The notes beneath the pieces were generated by a model that saw only the letters and a program-made list of their open reading frames with translations, had not been told where the DNA came from and did not search any database. DNA of 64,000 nucleotides, taken from assembly GCA_963922205.1 (NCBI GenBank), contig CAWUHX010000216.1, positions 496,001 to 560,000 of the forward strand, written 5' to 3'. Of this stretch, positions 23,712-34,801 are shown piece by piece. Origin of the DNA: Romanomermis culicivorax (lineage: Eukaryota; Nematoda; Enoplea; Mermithida; Mermithidae). Each line of letters opens with the position of its first letter. Position 1 is the first letter of the stretch. The position numbers and the translations under genes are program-made.

Positions 23712-24234
23712 ACAGTTCAGAAATTTTGGTTGTAGTGGTGGTGGTGAGTGCAGGGCATGTGACGTAATGAATAGCCAGATGCATCACTACAACACACGTC
23801 ACAATAACAATCGCTGATTTTGGGAAAGGTTATTTGATTGAAAACTGGTAGGGACAGAAGGAGCAGGTGTAGATTGCATAACTGGACCCCCAACCAACTG
23901 AGGCAGCAGTCCCAGAAAGACATTACTTGCAGCAGGAGTACTTAAAGTTGAATTCAAGATGCTAACTACATGAGGAGACTGTGATGTGGAGTCACAAGTT
24001 GTTTGAGCGAAAGTACTCACTTGACTCATTAATAACTGCCTTTGATTTCCAGTAGCCTGCAAACCTGATCCCACTTGTGATAGAGTAAGGACCGATGGTG
24101 ACAATACTTTCGAACTGTGCACTGGTTGAGAAGAGACAGAAATATTTGCAGATGGAGGTGCTATTTGGGGAGGTGCTATTTGCATGGGGAGTGCGAGGAA
24201 TTTTTTGAGAATTTGTTAGCATTGTTCTAGCCTC

Positions 24235-26552
24235 CAGAATTCATAAAATTTTGGAAACCAAAATTTCACTTCTTTTGCCTTATGAATATTTGAACCAAAA
24301 AGATTTTGTAGCCAAATTTTTGAACAGTTAAATTTTTGGCATCATGAAATTCGAATTTCTACACGAAAAAATTAGTCTTTAGCATTTGAAATTAAGAAAG
24401 AATCAAATTTGAACTGAAAAAAATTGTAATTTTTAAAAATTGAAATTAAATTTTTCGAAAATCGTAAAAAATTTTCACAGAATTATTTGAAAACTTTGGT
24501 TTTTTCAGGTGAAAAATCGCAAAAAGTTGTTTTTTTGGGCATGTAGTGAGTAAATGAACAAAAATTTGTGTCAATCAAATTTAATCAAGATTTCAAATCT
24601 TAATGAATTTCTGAACTAAAAATTGTAATTTTAAGACAAAATGCTACCTTTTTGTTATTCAATTAATATTAGCTTTAATCAGCATTCATTAATTAATTAA
24701 CATTGAACAAAAAATTTTAGACTGAAAAATGTTTAATTTTTGTTTTTTCAATTGAATTTTGATCAGGAAAAATTTCAATTTTTCAGAACACTCAGAAATT
24801 TAAAAAACATTGTTTTCCCCACAAAGATTTAAAAATTTGAATTTTTTCGAGTCAAAAATAACAAAAAATGGGTTTTCTGGGCGTTTGAAATAGAAAATAA
24901 AAATTTAAATCTAGTCTAAGAAATTTTTTTTTGTTTCCAATTCGAACTTGATCATCAAAAAATTTATTCTTGTTTCTTTGAATTTAGAAATTTTAGACTG
25001 GAAAAATTCATATTCACTGCATGTGAAATTCGAATTTTTGTAAAATTGGCAGTTTTTTAAGTCGAATTTAATTACAAAAAACGTACTTTATCATTTAAAA
25101 TTCAAATTTTGTTGGAAAAATTTCACATGAATTCAGATTCAAATTTTTTTATTTGTAAAATTTAGAATTAGAAAAAATATCAAATTTTTATGATCAAAAT
25201 TTTTATTTTCATCTCTTATAATTCCAATTTGACATTGTTTTTTAACTACAATACAAATTTAGAAAGGGAAAAATTGAATTTTTCTCAATTTCTTAAAAAT
25301 TTCAGTTTGAGTTAAAAATTTTTGTCTGAATTCAAGAGTTAAAATGTCAACTTGAAAAATATTGATTAAAATTAAATTTCAATTGATTTTAATTTAAATT
25401 AAAATTATGCAAGATTTAAATTTTGTTTGGAACAATCAAAAGTTTTACTTGTGCAGAATTCAAACACATTCAACTTTAAATCGTGAAATCGAAGATTTCA
25501 CGATTTAAAATATTTAAATATTGATGGCGAGCAGAATTCCTAAGCTACTTTATTTGGCGAAAGGCCAGAGAAGTCAAGTAACTAATTTTTAACAAAACAA
25601 TAATAGGTGAATCACTGACCGAGTTCCATGCACACAACTCAATTACTACAGAAATTGCATCAACTTGATGTATCATGCCATCGCCTGGTGGAACAAACGT
25701 ATCTGTGGTTGCAAAGTGGGCGAGAATGTGAAATAAAGATTAAAAGAGAAATGACAATCAAAAAGGCACTACAACAATACCTCTAACAACTGAATATATT
25801 CTAAAGCTCAATTCAGAAGTTAAATCACGTATTGTCACCCATTAAATCATAGGAATCTGCAACAGTCGCCAATTGTCGCCGATTGTAGGCAACAAAAATT
25901 ATAGTATTTTTCACTTCTGAATTGGGCTTAAGGATAGAACTTACCTTTAGGGTTGTAATGAGCGAATGATCACTCATTACAGACATCCATATCACAACCA
26001 GATGTTGGAACGTATTTGTGGGGGACCTAACAGAAGTCCCATCTTTCTAAGTCTTGAAGCTAACATTTTTTGATTAAAAAAAACGTCAAATTAAGTTTAA
26101 GAATTTGATTCAGTTCGAAAAAAGCATTTCATTTTCAAAAAATCCACATTTCAGGCATTCAGCTGATGGCAAACACAGATCGGCAAATCCACATTCCAGT
26201 AGTTCGAAATCAGTGGTTGGGCGCCAAAGTTCAAAAAATTTGCATCTGCATGCCAAAAAAATCCGCCTTCCACTTCCGCCTTTCAGTTCTCCAATCCGTC
26301 AAAATCCCTCAAAGGCTGCAGATTTTTCAGAAAAATTAGCATATGCCTTCTCCACCTGTCTTTCAGTAACACAAAACAGGCCTTTCAGACATACTCAATA
26401 GCACTTGCTTTCCATTTTCATCATATACAAGCATTTCAAGAAAGACGATCCATGGTAAAGCTTTGTGTAGAGGACTTTAAAAAAGGTATTTATTTTTCTA
26501 TTTGCAAGCATTTCATGAAAACCTGACTGTCATGCTATTATTCCTTTTGAGG
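24235..26552. other. Flank B of element E, no gene recognised
   Basis: Extremely AT-rich DNA with many runs of aaattttt and frequent TTGAATTT/AAATTCAA. No gene supported; the 98-codon open frame at 26105-26401 opens with TTG and is Ser/Pro/His-rich by accident. It is repeated inverted at 62264-64000 as far as the window goes. Confidence 0.6.
25475..25509. other. Perfect 16-bp hairpin
   Basis: tttaaatcgtgaaatc, a 3-base loop gaa, then gatttcacgatttaaa. Present also in the other arm at 63311-63345. No T-run or gene context, so its role is unknown. Confidence 0.8.
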
Positions 26553-26556
26553 ATTG

Positions 26557-27079
26557 TGTTATATTTTTAAAATAACTTTCTTCTTTTATTTGAGACTCTT
26601 GAATGGTGATCCACCAAAAATAATTAAGATTTGATTTTGAATCCAAAATGACTTTGCAGGAGTTTTGTTCCAAGAGGTTCAGACCTTAATATTACGACTT
26701 AGACCTTAATACTAAGACTCGGCCGGGGCAGGATCTCCCTTTCACATGACAAACACTCAAAATTTTTATCAACAAATAAATATTATAAATTGAGAAATCG
26801 CTGATTTCTCAATTTCAAATATTGCTGATGACGATGAGGGAATTTGCGCGGCAAGGAATTTATTGGCAGAGCTACGCCAGACGTTAAAAATACAAAACGA
26901 AAAAACTCTATCAGTGGCCAAAATCCTGGCACGCAATGCAATGACTGCAGTAATTGCATTGCCAGGTTTGAATATCATCCATGAGGTGCTTGAGACATGC
27001 ACATCTTTAGTTGTAAGATGCAAGAAGTTGTAAAGTGACATCAAAACAGTTGTGGGAGACTGGAAATGTCACTACAACA
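26557..27079 (-). repeat. 3' LTR of inverted element E
   Basis: Minus strand: TGTTGTAGTGACATTTCC at 27079 downward to AAAAATATAACA at 26557, 523 bp. It holds a 29-bp palindrome near 26787-26816 (aaattgagaaatc-gct-gatttctcaattt) and a segment of about 65 bp that the 5' LTR lacks. Flanked outside by attg (26553-26556), matching attg at 55516-55519 beyond the 5' LTR. Confidence 0.92.
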
Positions 27080-27092
27080 CCCCTCCCCCCTT
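27080..27092 (-). promoter_or_regulatory. Polypurine tract of inverted E
   Basis: AAGGGGGGAGGGG directly before the 3' LTR on the minus strand; the plus-strand primer site of reverse transcription. P has AAGGGGGGAGATG in the same place. Confidence 0.8.
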
Positions 27093-27419
27093 GCAGCAGG
27101 TCGCCTTAAGTGATCAAGACTACAAGGTTTGGCTGAGTAATTGCAGTGGGAGAATTTCCAAACCTCATTTGTGGAAGAATGAGGGCAAGTCGTAACAAAA
27201 TTCAAACTGGTGAGAAAGTGAGCTCATAGATACTTACTTAACTAGGCAAGACACGGCAACAGCAAATGGGTTGTGGGAATTTAGTCATCACAAATGAAAA
27301 TATGCACAAAAGAAAAATTTTCACAGGTTTGCTCCAAAACTGTACAAAAGCTCTTAAAATTTGAAGCAAAAACGAAAGCACTGAGGTTAAAACTTTTTGA
27401 GCAGAGAAATTAAAGAAAA

Positions 27420-28070
27420 CTAACCAAACAAATGCAGATAAACTAAAATTATCAGTAGTAGCGATAGAGTACTGATTAAAGGACGAGTGGTGTGGGAACC
27501 AGAACATTGACACGATGATTGAGAAGAATGCGGCCTAGAGTCAGGTAGTACATTTGCATCAGGTACTATTTGAGGACAGTCAGATGGTGTAGAGTTGCAA
27601 GGTAGTGGCATTGGAGGTAAATCAGAAAGTTACAATACAGAGAACTGACCAAGGACATGGCGTGTGACTTGATGTTCAGCTTGAGTATTGGCACAAACAA
27701 TGGCCAACACATGTAGCCTATGAGGGTCATGGACGCCTACCTCTTGAGGTTTCTCAAGAATAGCCTCAATCATCTCAACTGACAAGGTATAGGCAGTTAG
27801 ATAATGTGATGTTTTGTTCAACGATCGACATTTCTGTAAGAAGAGGGTGAGCTCAGCTGTCTGGATGCCAGTGGCAGCACCATTCATGGTAGCCCAGTTG
27901 CGTAACCAGTCAAGAATGGTACGCAACAAGGTATCAGGAATGGTGTGCTCCATAGCCCTATTGACAGAGATCCTATAGGTGTCTTAATACAATTGGTAAA
28001 GAGACATAGTTGCATCATTTGCCTTTTGAGAGGCGCCAGACAGCAAGTACACATTAAGGCGAGATAAGAA
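27420..28070 (-). pseudogene. E 3' terminal frame
   Basis: The last coding part of E. Minus-strand text begins near 28070 (EPDISNFLSRLNVYLL), passes a TAA, and continues as a 107-codon frame 27953-27630 (TLLRTILDWLRNWATMNG, ELTLFLQKCRSLNK). A Ser/Pro/Cys-rich tail 27611-27420 ends in a hydrophobic run (LSLLLIILVYLHLF) that could span a membrane. The 27630-28070 part aligns by eye with the last frame of P (48361-49290: [24 protein letters not shown]), so it is a conserved element protein. The fold looks all-helical. No known family was recognised. An identical copy lies at 60750-61400. Confidence 0.6.
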
Positions 28071-28418
28071 ATTAGAGATATCGGGCTCAGTCACCGCTCT
28101 AGGCATGAAATGAGTTTCAGCCAGATTGGCATGTTGCGCCAATGGAGGAGCAGACTGTGATGTTGTAGCAGTCTTGGAAATAGTTGATGGTACTCTAGAT
28201 GACTGACCCTGATTGCGGTAGACGAGGTTGATTGCTGAACCACTGGATCTTGCTGAACAGATGGTGGAGGTGGTGGAGGCAGGATACTGATACTGAGGGA
28301 CAACAGCCGGTTGGTACTGTTGCTGAACGTAAGGCTGGCAGATGGGTGCAACAGCAGCGGGAGGCTGTTGTGATGCACTGAAACCAGGTGGAAAAGAGAT
28401 TGAAAACAGTGATGGAAG

Positions 28419-29359
28419 CTACTCTCTAGGCACCTTAGGAACTGTTTGTCGCCTGGGGTGTGTCTTAGCTATGGGTTTGGCAGAGGCCTGAGGTGGTGTG
28501 AAACACTGAGGCCTGACATGAGAATGGTGAGGTTCATATTGCTTAGATGTAGAAGGTTTCTTAGATTCCGCTTTGGTCTTTGAAGCATTGGTGCCATTTT
28601 GAGCCACTGGGGAAGACTTTGCCATAGGTTTGTGAGATTTACCAGATTTGTCCTGCAGATCTATCTCTCCTTTCTTGAGTTGAGAACAGAGATAGTGAAG
28701 AACCACTTTCACAGGTTTGCCAGAAATGTCAAGGTTGTGGAAATCATTGACAGTCATGGCACCAGCTTGGAATTGAGATAAAGCTTCAGCTTGATCTTCA
28801 TGTGTGAGCATAGGACCAGAAATTGGAGTAGCAGAAGTGGAAAGTGAAGGTTTTGGGACCACTGAGGCTGCAGCAATGTTTGGAATAGGATAAGATTGCT
28901 TAGACTTAGCAGGTGAGCTTGACTGAGCTGCAGAAGTGGATGGTTGACGCTGAGCAGCAACTTGAGGTTGTGGTGCGGCACTCTGAGGTGAAGGCCTAAC
29001 AGAAACAGATGGTTGTATGGCTACTGTTGTTGGAATCGTCCCTGGCTGACCCAAGGATGGGGCAGGATTCCAAAAATCATCTCATACAGAAATAGGAATT
29101 CATGGTCCAGCAAGAGGCTAAGCTCTCCTTGGGAAGGTGAAAAATCCATAGTAGGAGGAGTGGGTAAGTTATTACATTTCAGAATATTAGCTGCTATGCG
29201 AAACAATTCCCAGTCAATAGTAACACGCTGATGGAGGTCAAGCGTGGGCATATTTATTAACACAAGAATTGTTGAAGGTTGAACAGAACGTGTGGCAGAA
29301 GTGGAGGCTACAGTAAACAGATTATAAAGTGAGGTACATCGGAATAGAATAGAAAGCAT
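28419..29359 (-). pseudogene. E Pro/Ser/Gln-rich 3' frame
   Basis: Two overlapping frames, 29359-29021 and 29054-28419, with a further piece 28378-28091. The first contains IDWELFRIAANIL followed by LPTPPTMDF, which matches the P segment near 47105-47200 ([16 protein letters not shown]). The second is a low-complexity Ser/Pro/Ala/Gln-rich chain of 211 codons with a compact insert (HEDQAEALSQFQAGAMTVND) and a basic tail. It corresponds to the proline-rich frame of P (46974-48353). No known domain recognised. Its 3' portion (28419-28851) is copied inverted at 59969-60401. Confidence 0.55.
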
Positions 29360-30089
29360 CTAGTCCCACATATATTAGCTTATTACCCGAAAATTTGTGT
29401 TTGGATGGTGTGGCGTAATACATGGAGTTTTTAGAAAAGTCATGGTTTAAAGAAACCGTATCCCAAGCTCACATGCATTCTATGCATGCTTTGAGAGTGT
29501 GGCATTCAGGGAAAAAGTCGATAAGCCCGGCTTTCTCGAAAATATCTGGAGTTTTCTCAATCTGTTTCACGCTTCCGAAAATGTCGACCATTGGTATCTT
29601 GGGGATGACCATTGGTTCAGCCTTTTGACTTGCAGTGCGGAAAGAAGGACCTACCAGAGTATACGGTGCATGCCAGTCATTGTCAGCATCAAATGTTGCA
29701 ATGATGGCATGGGTGTTATCAAAATGCTTAAAGAAGGCAGTCCAATCTTCCTCCGTGGCTATAAGAGCTTCAAAAATGAGAGCCCTGCCGTCTGGATAGG
29801 CGAGTTGCATTTACCTGGGTACAGTCTTGGTATTAGAATTAAACGGTATAAAAGAAGAATGTGAAAGCTTTGACAAGTCCGATGTGTTAATTGATTCAGT
29901 GTCAAAGCTGATCAGAGTGTATCCACGAAAGTTGGACATCTGCACTGTGGACAATGCTGAATGCAGATGGCCTGGGAGTATAAACTCTGGCCAAGAAATG
30001 AAACTAGGATGATGCTGGAACAGTGACATGTACCACTGCTCGAGCTTTCTTACTCTAACGAGCCCCTTGACGATGAACTCTAAAATCAT
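29355..30089 (-). pseudogene. DEDDy 3'-5' exonuclease-like protein of E
   Basis: The frame runs leftward from an ATG at 30089 in one phase to at least 29355, with two internal stops (TAA at 29811-29813, TGA at 29469-29471). Residues 1-60 form a helical N-terminal region shared with P. Then comes GYTLISFDTE (FDTE at 29895-29906), fitting exonuclease motif I (D-x-E). Motif II follows as AIIATFDADND (29676-29693), after a hydrophobic strand PDGRALIFEALIAT. A region PMVDIFGSVKQIE and HTLKACIECM corresponds to the inter-motif helices. Motif III is YVGLDAF (Tyr at 29370-29372, Asp at 29358-29360). The order D-E, D, Y-x3-D is that of RNase D/WRN-type exonucleases, which remove nucleotides from 3' ends. 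It sits downstream of integrase where some retroelements have env. Confidence 0.62.
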
Positions 30090-31432
30090 TTAAAATAAAT
30101 TATACACATTTCTTGAGAGAAGATGACAGAGAACAGGTACTCAGAGATACTTAAACAGACATGGAAGTTAGAAAATAGAGTTTCGACCAAAATAGTAGGA
30201 AATAAGAAACGAAATTTTGAAAATTTGAAGTAAAGTTATTTGAAAATATGATGCTGAGAATATTTTGAGTTTTAGAAAATCAGTTGTAGTTTTGTGTGAT
30301 AGTTTGAAAAGTTTTAAGTTTGGAATTTGAAAATTCTGAAAAGTTTTGATTTTTGAAAATTTTAATGTTTGAAAATGAAGTTTCATTTCAGGCAGACAGC
30401 TTTCTCATTTATGAACTTGAGCAAGACCTTCACAACCAAACTTAACTTGAGATTAACTTCAGAAGCAGCCTCCAGCCTCAGCATCAGAATGTGCCCAAGC
30501 TAGGCCAACGCATAACCGTTGATCAGATTGGCAGAAACTGACCATTGTGAGTCTTTTGGCACTTAAACAGTGGGAAAGTAAGCACAGAGGGAAACTCAAA
30601 CCAGAAAGATCAAGGAAGAAAAGGACATGCACATAAAGCTTATAAAAATGCATGCAACCTACCATCCGCAAAAAATGAAATGTCATTTTGACATCACAAA
30701 GTATGGGCCCAAGCAGCATACTACTCCCAAGTGTTGATGCCGCTGCTAAAGATAGGTGGTGGCTGGTAAACTAAAGGTGGCGGTGAAGGCGGTGGCCCTG
30801 TATCAACTGAAATGGTGGGTTGGGCCATGGGCTAATCTCAATTTTTTGAAGTGCGAAAAAAGGGACAACTTCAGAAATAAAATAATTTCTAAGCTAAAGA
30901 GAGAAACCAAAATAAAGCATTTGCAACAGATAAAAACAAAGCAAGCATCATGCATGAAGTGAAATCCTGAAGGTCATCCAAGGTCTGCTCTCAGAGCTTT
31001 GAGGGCCTGTTTCAATCAAAACTGAGCTGGATGACCGCTCACTAATCTGAACCTACAGCTACAGGTAGGTCCTTCTACCTATATCCATAGGGTAGATGCA
31101 GGAGTTTACACCAGAAATGCAGATGTAAAGAGACATGTATATATGTCATGTTTAGCATGCATAATATATACATCAAGATTATAAATGAGATTTTCCCACA
31201 CAGAGGAAAACACATGACAACAGACATGGAAAACTCAGACTACGTTTGAGAAAGTAGCCAGAGCTGAAAAAATTTACTTGTTGGGGGGGGGGGGGGGACA
31301 ATACACATAAATAAATACATAACAATGCGGAAGTGAGGTTTCAAAATTTATGAGTTTTAGGACTTTTGATAATTGGTAAAATTTGTTATTACTACAGATG
31401 ATAAATACAGATATGTGACAAAATTAACTCAA
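30090..31432 (-). other. Gap between pol and 3' frame of E
   Basis: No coding text. Contains a monotone stretch 30165-30390 of repeated gttttgaaaattt-like words and a G15 run at 31283-31297. P has a comparable gap at 43560-44636, so the spacing is a shared trait; it may carry a promoter or splice acceptor for the 3' frame, which I cannot show. Confidence 0.5.
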
Positions 31433-32330
31433 TTATTTAGTGAGAGCTGATGGCTGAGGAGGACCACCAGCTTCAGCAAAAAAGATTTCCCTAGCAGATC
31501 GTCGAATATAATTTTTCAGGTGAGAGATGGATACAATTTGAGGTCTACCAGGAGAATCTGGTGCATCAATAGTGATGACATTATGCTCAAGAGTAGAGGT
31601 GTCAGTAACAATGTACAGGCTGATGTAGTCGGGCTGTATCTAATTACCTTTCTTAGAGTTAACCAGTAACATGAGATCATGTATGGCAATCCCACGATGT
31701 TCAACTTTTTCTTATTGTAATAGGATTTGCTGACTGTTGCAGCTCTTTCCAGGTTTTCGCTAATGTTTTTATAAAGATTCAGATGAGATTGAGTGAGGAT
31801 ATGCTGATAGGCATCATAGTTTAAAGGTAAGGTCAAACATTTCACACATTCCTAATCAAACCTAATTTGATGCTCGTGGCCTATCAACAATTTGAAAACA
31901 GAATGGCATGTAGCAGTGTGATGAGTAGCATTATAAGTGAAGACTGCGTAGGGTAGGTAACATTCCCAATTATTGGAGTCTTCCATGGCATACCTTTTTG
32001 GTTGAGAAATTAATGTTTGATTGAATCTCTCAACCATCCCATTGCACTGAGGGTGATAGGCAGTAGTTTGAACTTTCCTAATCTTGAGTAGCTCACAAAC
32101 GTCTTGCATGAGTTTTGAGGTGAAACAGCTACCTTGATCAGAAAGCAGAAATTGAGGAGTTTGCATGGCGTCTTCCATTCTGGGCCACCAGAAGTGAAGC
32201 TTGATGGCATCAAGGGTATGGTTGTGCCATTGATGGTACATAATTTTTGCATCATGGAATTGGTGAAGAACGGTATCAACAAGTGCAGTAGGAACAACGA
32301 GTTGTCTCAGTGCCTTAAACTGTCTGTAAA
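31433..32330 (-). pseudogene. pol: Integrase of inverted E, internally deleted
   Basis: Integrase inserts the cDNA copy into the genome. The N-terminal finger shows its His pair (HQFHDAKIMYHQWHNH) and the WWPRMED end, but the two finger Cys and the first catalytic Asp are missing. At about 32163 the text jumps from EDAM to TPQFLLSDQGSCF, which holds the second Asp. About 100 residues present in P are absent, in frame. The third acidic residue is intact in NGMVERFNQTL, preceded by TTAYHPQC. The C-terminal part (31845-31433) ends at a TAA with PPQPSALTK. The deletion alone makes it inactive. Confidence 0.85.
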
Positions 32331-33130
32331 GTATACCATCTTCAATCAAAAAACAGGTAAGAGACTTAAGATGATTACCAGAGTTAAGAGCAGTTATAAT
32401 TTTAGTTAAAACAGGATCCTCATTTTGAAGTCGAGTAATTTCAGCTGGAGAGGCAATAGAAGGTTGTTCTACTGCTGGTAACTGGAAATAATCTTTTAAC
32501 AAAGCTTGAGGATTGGACACAGTAGTTTGAGGTGTGTCAGAGGTTTTAGCCATAGAGCAAGTAACTGGGTCTATGATAGGAATATCGAACTCAGTAGCAG
32601 TAGGTAAAATAGTGTATGCCGCTGTGATGGAGGAAAAAATTTCCTTAGAAAAAGTTTGAGATTGTTCAGAAGAGCGAAATTCAGATCTGAAGATTTCAGA
32701 AGGGAGTTGTTCAGTCGGAGGGATAGGAGCCCATTTGTGAAGATCTTTATGAGACAGAAAATCTGCGCAGGCATTATCCTTTCCTCTGACATACTCTACC
32801 TTATAGTCATAGTCCTGCAAGCTAATTGCAAAGCGTTGAAGTCTAGAGTTCCTATGTTTCTCATCTTTTAACAATTGTAAAGGTTTATGGTCAGTACACC
32901 CTAAGACACATTGTCCATAAACAGAATGTGGGTACTTTCAGAAACCATAAACAATTGCAAGACATTCACCTTCAGTAGTACTATAGCGAGTTTCTGCATC
33001 AGTTAAGACACCACTATTATAAGCGATTATCCACTTATCGTCACCAGATTCTTGATGCAAAACTGCACCTACTGCCATAGACTGGCATCTGTTTGAATGA
33101 TAAATTAAGCTTTACCATCGTAAACAGGGT
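32331..33130 (-). pseudogene. pol: RNase H domain and spacer of inverted E
   Basis: The Ty3-type RNase H removes the RNA strand during reverse transcription. Seen in order on the minus strand: YDGKANFIIQTDAS (start, first acidic residue), IIAYNSGVLTDAE, STTEGECLAIVYG, TDHKPL and YVRGKDNACADFLS. It is broken by a frameshift near 33075 and a stop near 32929. The remaining 32331-32740 is a variable Ser/Thr/Pro-rich spacer to the integrase, open in the frame 32874-31852. Confidence 0.85.
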
Positions 33131-34110
33131 AACCCAGCAAAGGACTAGATGTGAGAGCAATTTTGATCTCATCAAATGCTTGTCTTTGAAGATCAGTAAT
33201 AGTGTAGGTTGCATCTTTTCCAAGCAGCTCATAGAGTGGTGCGGATAAGGTAATGAGTTTAGGAGTAAAGCACCTGCATCATTGTACAAGGCCAAGAAAG
33301 CTTTGCATCTACTTTTTGGTACTCAGAAACTGGTAATCGCAAATAGCTTTTACCTTATCTGGATCAGTAGAGATGTGGTCAGAATTCAGAAGGTGACCAA
33401 GAAATTTGACCCTAGGAGGTAGAAATTCACGCTTATCAGGTCTAAGAGTGAGAATAGCATCTCTGAGCACTTTGAAGATCATCTGGATGTGTTTCAGATG
33501 CTCTTCACAAGTTTAAAAAAAATGATGATATCATCTATGTAAAGTAAACAGATTTTCGAGATATAGGGCTAAAGAATTCCTTCCATCAGATGTTGAAATT
33601 CTGCAGGAGCATTTTTCAAGCCAAAGGGTAAAACCTTGAACCAAAAAAGTCCTTCCTGGCAGATGAAAGTAGTTTTGTCACGAGATTCAGAGTCAAGAGG
33701 TACTTGCCAAAAGTCTGCTTTAAATTTGAGAATTCTGAAAAACTTTGCATTTCCCATTACATCTAGGTAATCATCAGTTCTAGGAATTGGAAAATGATCA
33801 CTAGGTGTAACTTCCTTAATGCCTCGATAGTCAACCACTGGATGCTGAGAATGGTCCTTCTTCTTCACTAGAAAAAGAGGAGCAGCCCAAGGGGGCTGTG
33901 AAGGTCCAATGAAGTCTTTATCGAGCATTTCCCGAATGTGAGACCTAACTACAGGACCTTGTTCAATGGGAGCACAATAGTAGTGTCTAGGGATGGGTTG
34001 AGCATCGCCATTATCCAGCTTCACCATGAGGTAATGAGTAAAAGTAGGAAGATCACCAGGTAAGCTGAAAACATCCCAATACCTTTTGAGTATCTTAATG
34101 GCTTCAGCCT
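33131..34110 (-). pseudogene. pol: Reverse transcriptase of inverted E
   Basis: Copies element RNA into DNA. The fingers and palm are read from 34100 to 33572: [38 protein letters not shown] and LPFGLKNAPAEF. An in-frame TAG at 33569-33571 precedes PYISKICLLYIDDIIIF; the catalytic YIDD is intact at 33530-33541. The thumb ([20 protein letters not shown]) continues to 33131 with more stops. The typical LDLxxGY motif reads LKFKADFW, itself decayed. This is a Ty3/Gypsy RT by motif order and by the following RNase H and integrase. Confidence 0.9.
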
Positions 34111-34801
34111 TCTGAGTGGGTGAGACAAAGGTATTTTGAGTCATTTTTTGAAGAGCTAAGTAAAGTTTTTGAGAATCGGAGGTATTAGGCAGAGAGTGAT
34201 CTAATGCAGCAGGTTGGTGATCAGCTGGATCAGGCTCTGATGCAGCTACAGCAACATGAGAAAGAGAATCTTGTGAGCCAGTGTGGGACTTTTCCAGAGG
34301 GTGCTTTACAACAGCAGCTACTTGGTTAGTGCTAAGCTTAAGGCAGTTTCCAGAGTTATATATTGACAAACAGAAGTGGACAAGTTTCATTACTGATATT
34401 AATCATTGAAGTTTCTACCGGAAATTCTTTCCCATTAGAAGTGTTATGTGCAGGTTTAACTATTAGATCAGGTATGGATGTTTCTGTATGTGGAAAAACA
34501 TGACCAGGAATCCAGTGTTGAGAATAAGGTTGAATCTTAACAGTAGCAGCAGCAATAATAAAGATAGGTATGGCAAGTTCAGTGACAACTAGATTGTTGG
34601 AATCAACAACTGTGGAAGTGTCAGTTTGAACAGGTCGATCAGAGGATTCAGCTTCAACCTCCTCCACTGGCTCATCACTCTCGAATGATGGATAGTCTGA
34701 AGATTGGGCATGAATCAGAATTTCTTCTAGAATTGGTCCTTCAAGACTGGTGAGAGTTGAAATTTCTTCAGGTGAGTTAGGTAGATGTCTAGGAATTATG
34801 G
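34032..34801 (-). repeat. Protease-RT linker segment, left copy of direct repeat
   Basis: Repeats 51462-52227 in the same orientation, with a visible number of substitutions and one 4-bp difference (tatata against tata near 34363). Both encode the acidic linker between protease and RT of E ([35 protein letters not shown]). The two copies flank the M/P insertion, and they differ more from each other than the inverted arms do. Confidence 0.9.

Larger units (their letters stand above)
23327..23794 (-). mobile_element. TRIM-like mini LTR element with tRNA-derived LTRs
   Basis: Two direct repeats of 216 bp (23579-23794) and 208 bp (23327-23534) are separated by only 44 bp. On the minus strand each repeat starts TGT(T/C)GTAGTG and ends CATATGACA. 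The 44-bp interior begins, after one T, with TGGTAACCATCCAGGG, which looks like a primer-binding site and resembles the one of P. It ends in the purine run GGAGGAGGGG directly before the second repeat. This is the layout LTR-PBS-PPT-LTR with no coding room. It interrupts the N gag. Flanking 4-mers are cgtg and tgtg (minus strand), a target duplication with one change; deleting the element plus one 4-mer leaves the gag in phase. Each LTR contains a tRNA-like stretch. A tRNA-derived SINE dimer is the alternative, but PBS, PPT and terminal TG..CA favour a TRIM. Confidence 0.75.
22334..24234 (-). pseudogene. gag: Truncated inverted gag of related element N
   Basis: It reads leftward from an ATG near 24222 (MLTNSQKIPRTP) and matches the E gag along its length but with far more differences than the two E copies show, so it is a separate element (N). 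Recognisable pieces are the N-terminal part (24222-23799), the middle (23168-22866, LTALADMTKLVQQNIPT) and the start of the capsid (near 22390, RLTRDAPSDTIQDI), where it is cut at 22334. Upstream it keeps only about 12 bp of leader (tggaggctag) before flank B begins. A 468-bp TRIM-like element interrupts it at 23327-23794; removing that element and one 4-bp duplication restores the surrounding phase. Internal stops are present. Confidence 0.8.
24820..28851 (-). repeat. Inverted duplication arm B (left copy)
   Basis: Contains flank B, the 3' LTR and the 3' coding part of E. It pairs base for base with 59969-64000 (coordinate sum 88820), with hardly any visible difference. The right copy runs off the window, so the arm may extend left of 24820 to about 24235. 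Confidence 0.95.

Noticed and set aside
26105-26401. 98-codon frame in flank B (also 62419-62715)
   Set aside because: Starts with TTG, low complexity, in AT-rich DNA with no context. Its presence in both arms only reflects the duplication.
31283-31297. G15 run as a polypurine tract of E
   Set aside because: E is read on the minus strand, where this is poly-C, and no LTR follows. The true PPT is at 27080-27092.
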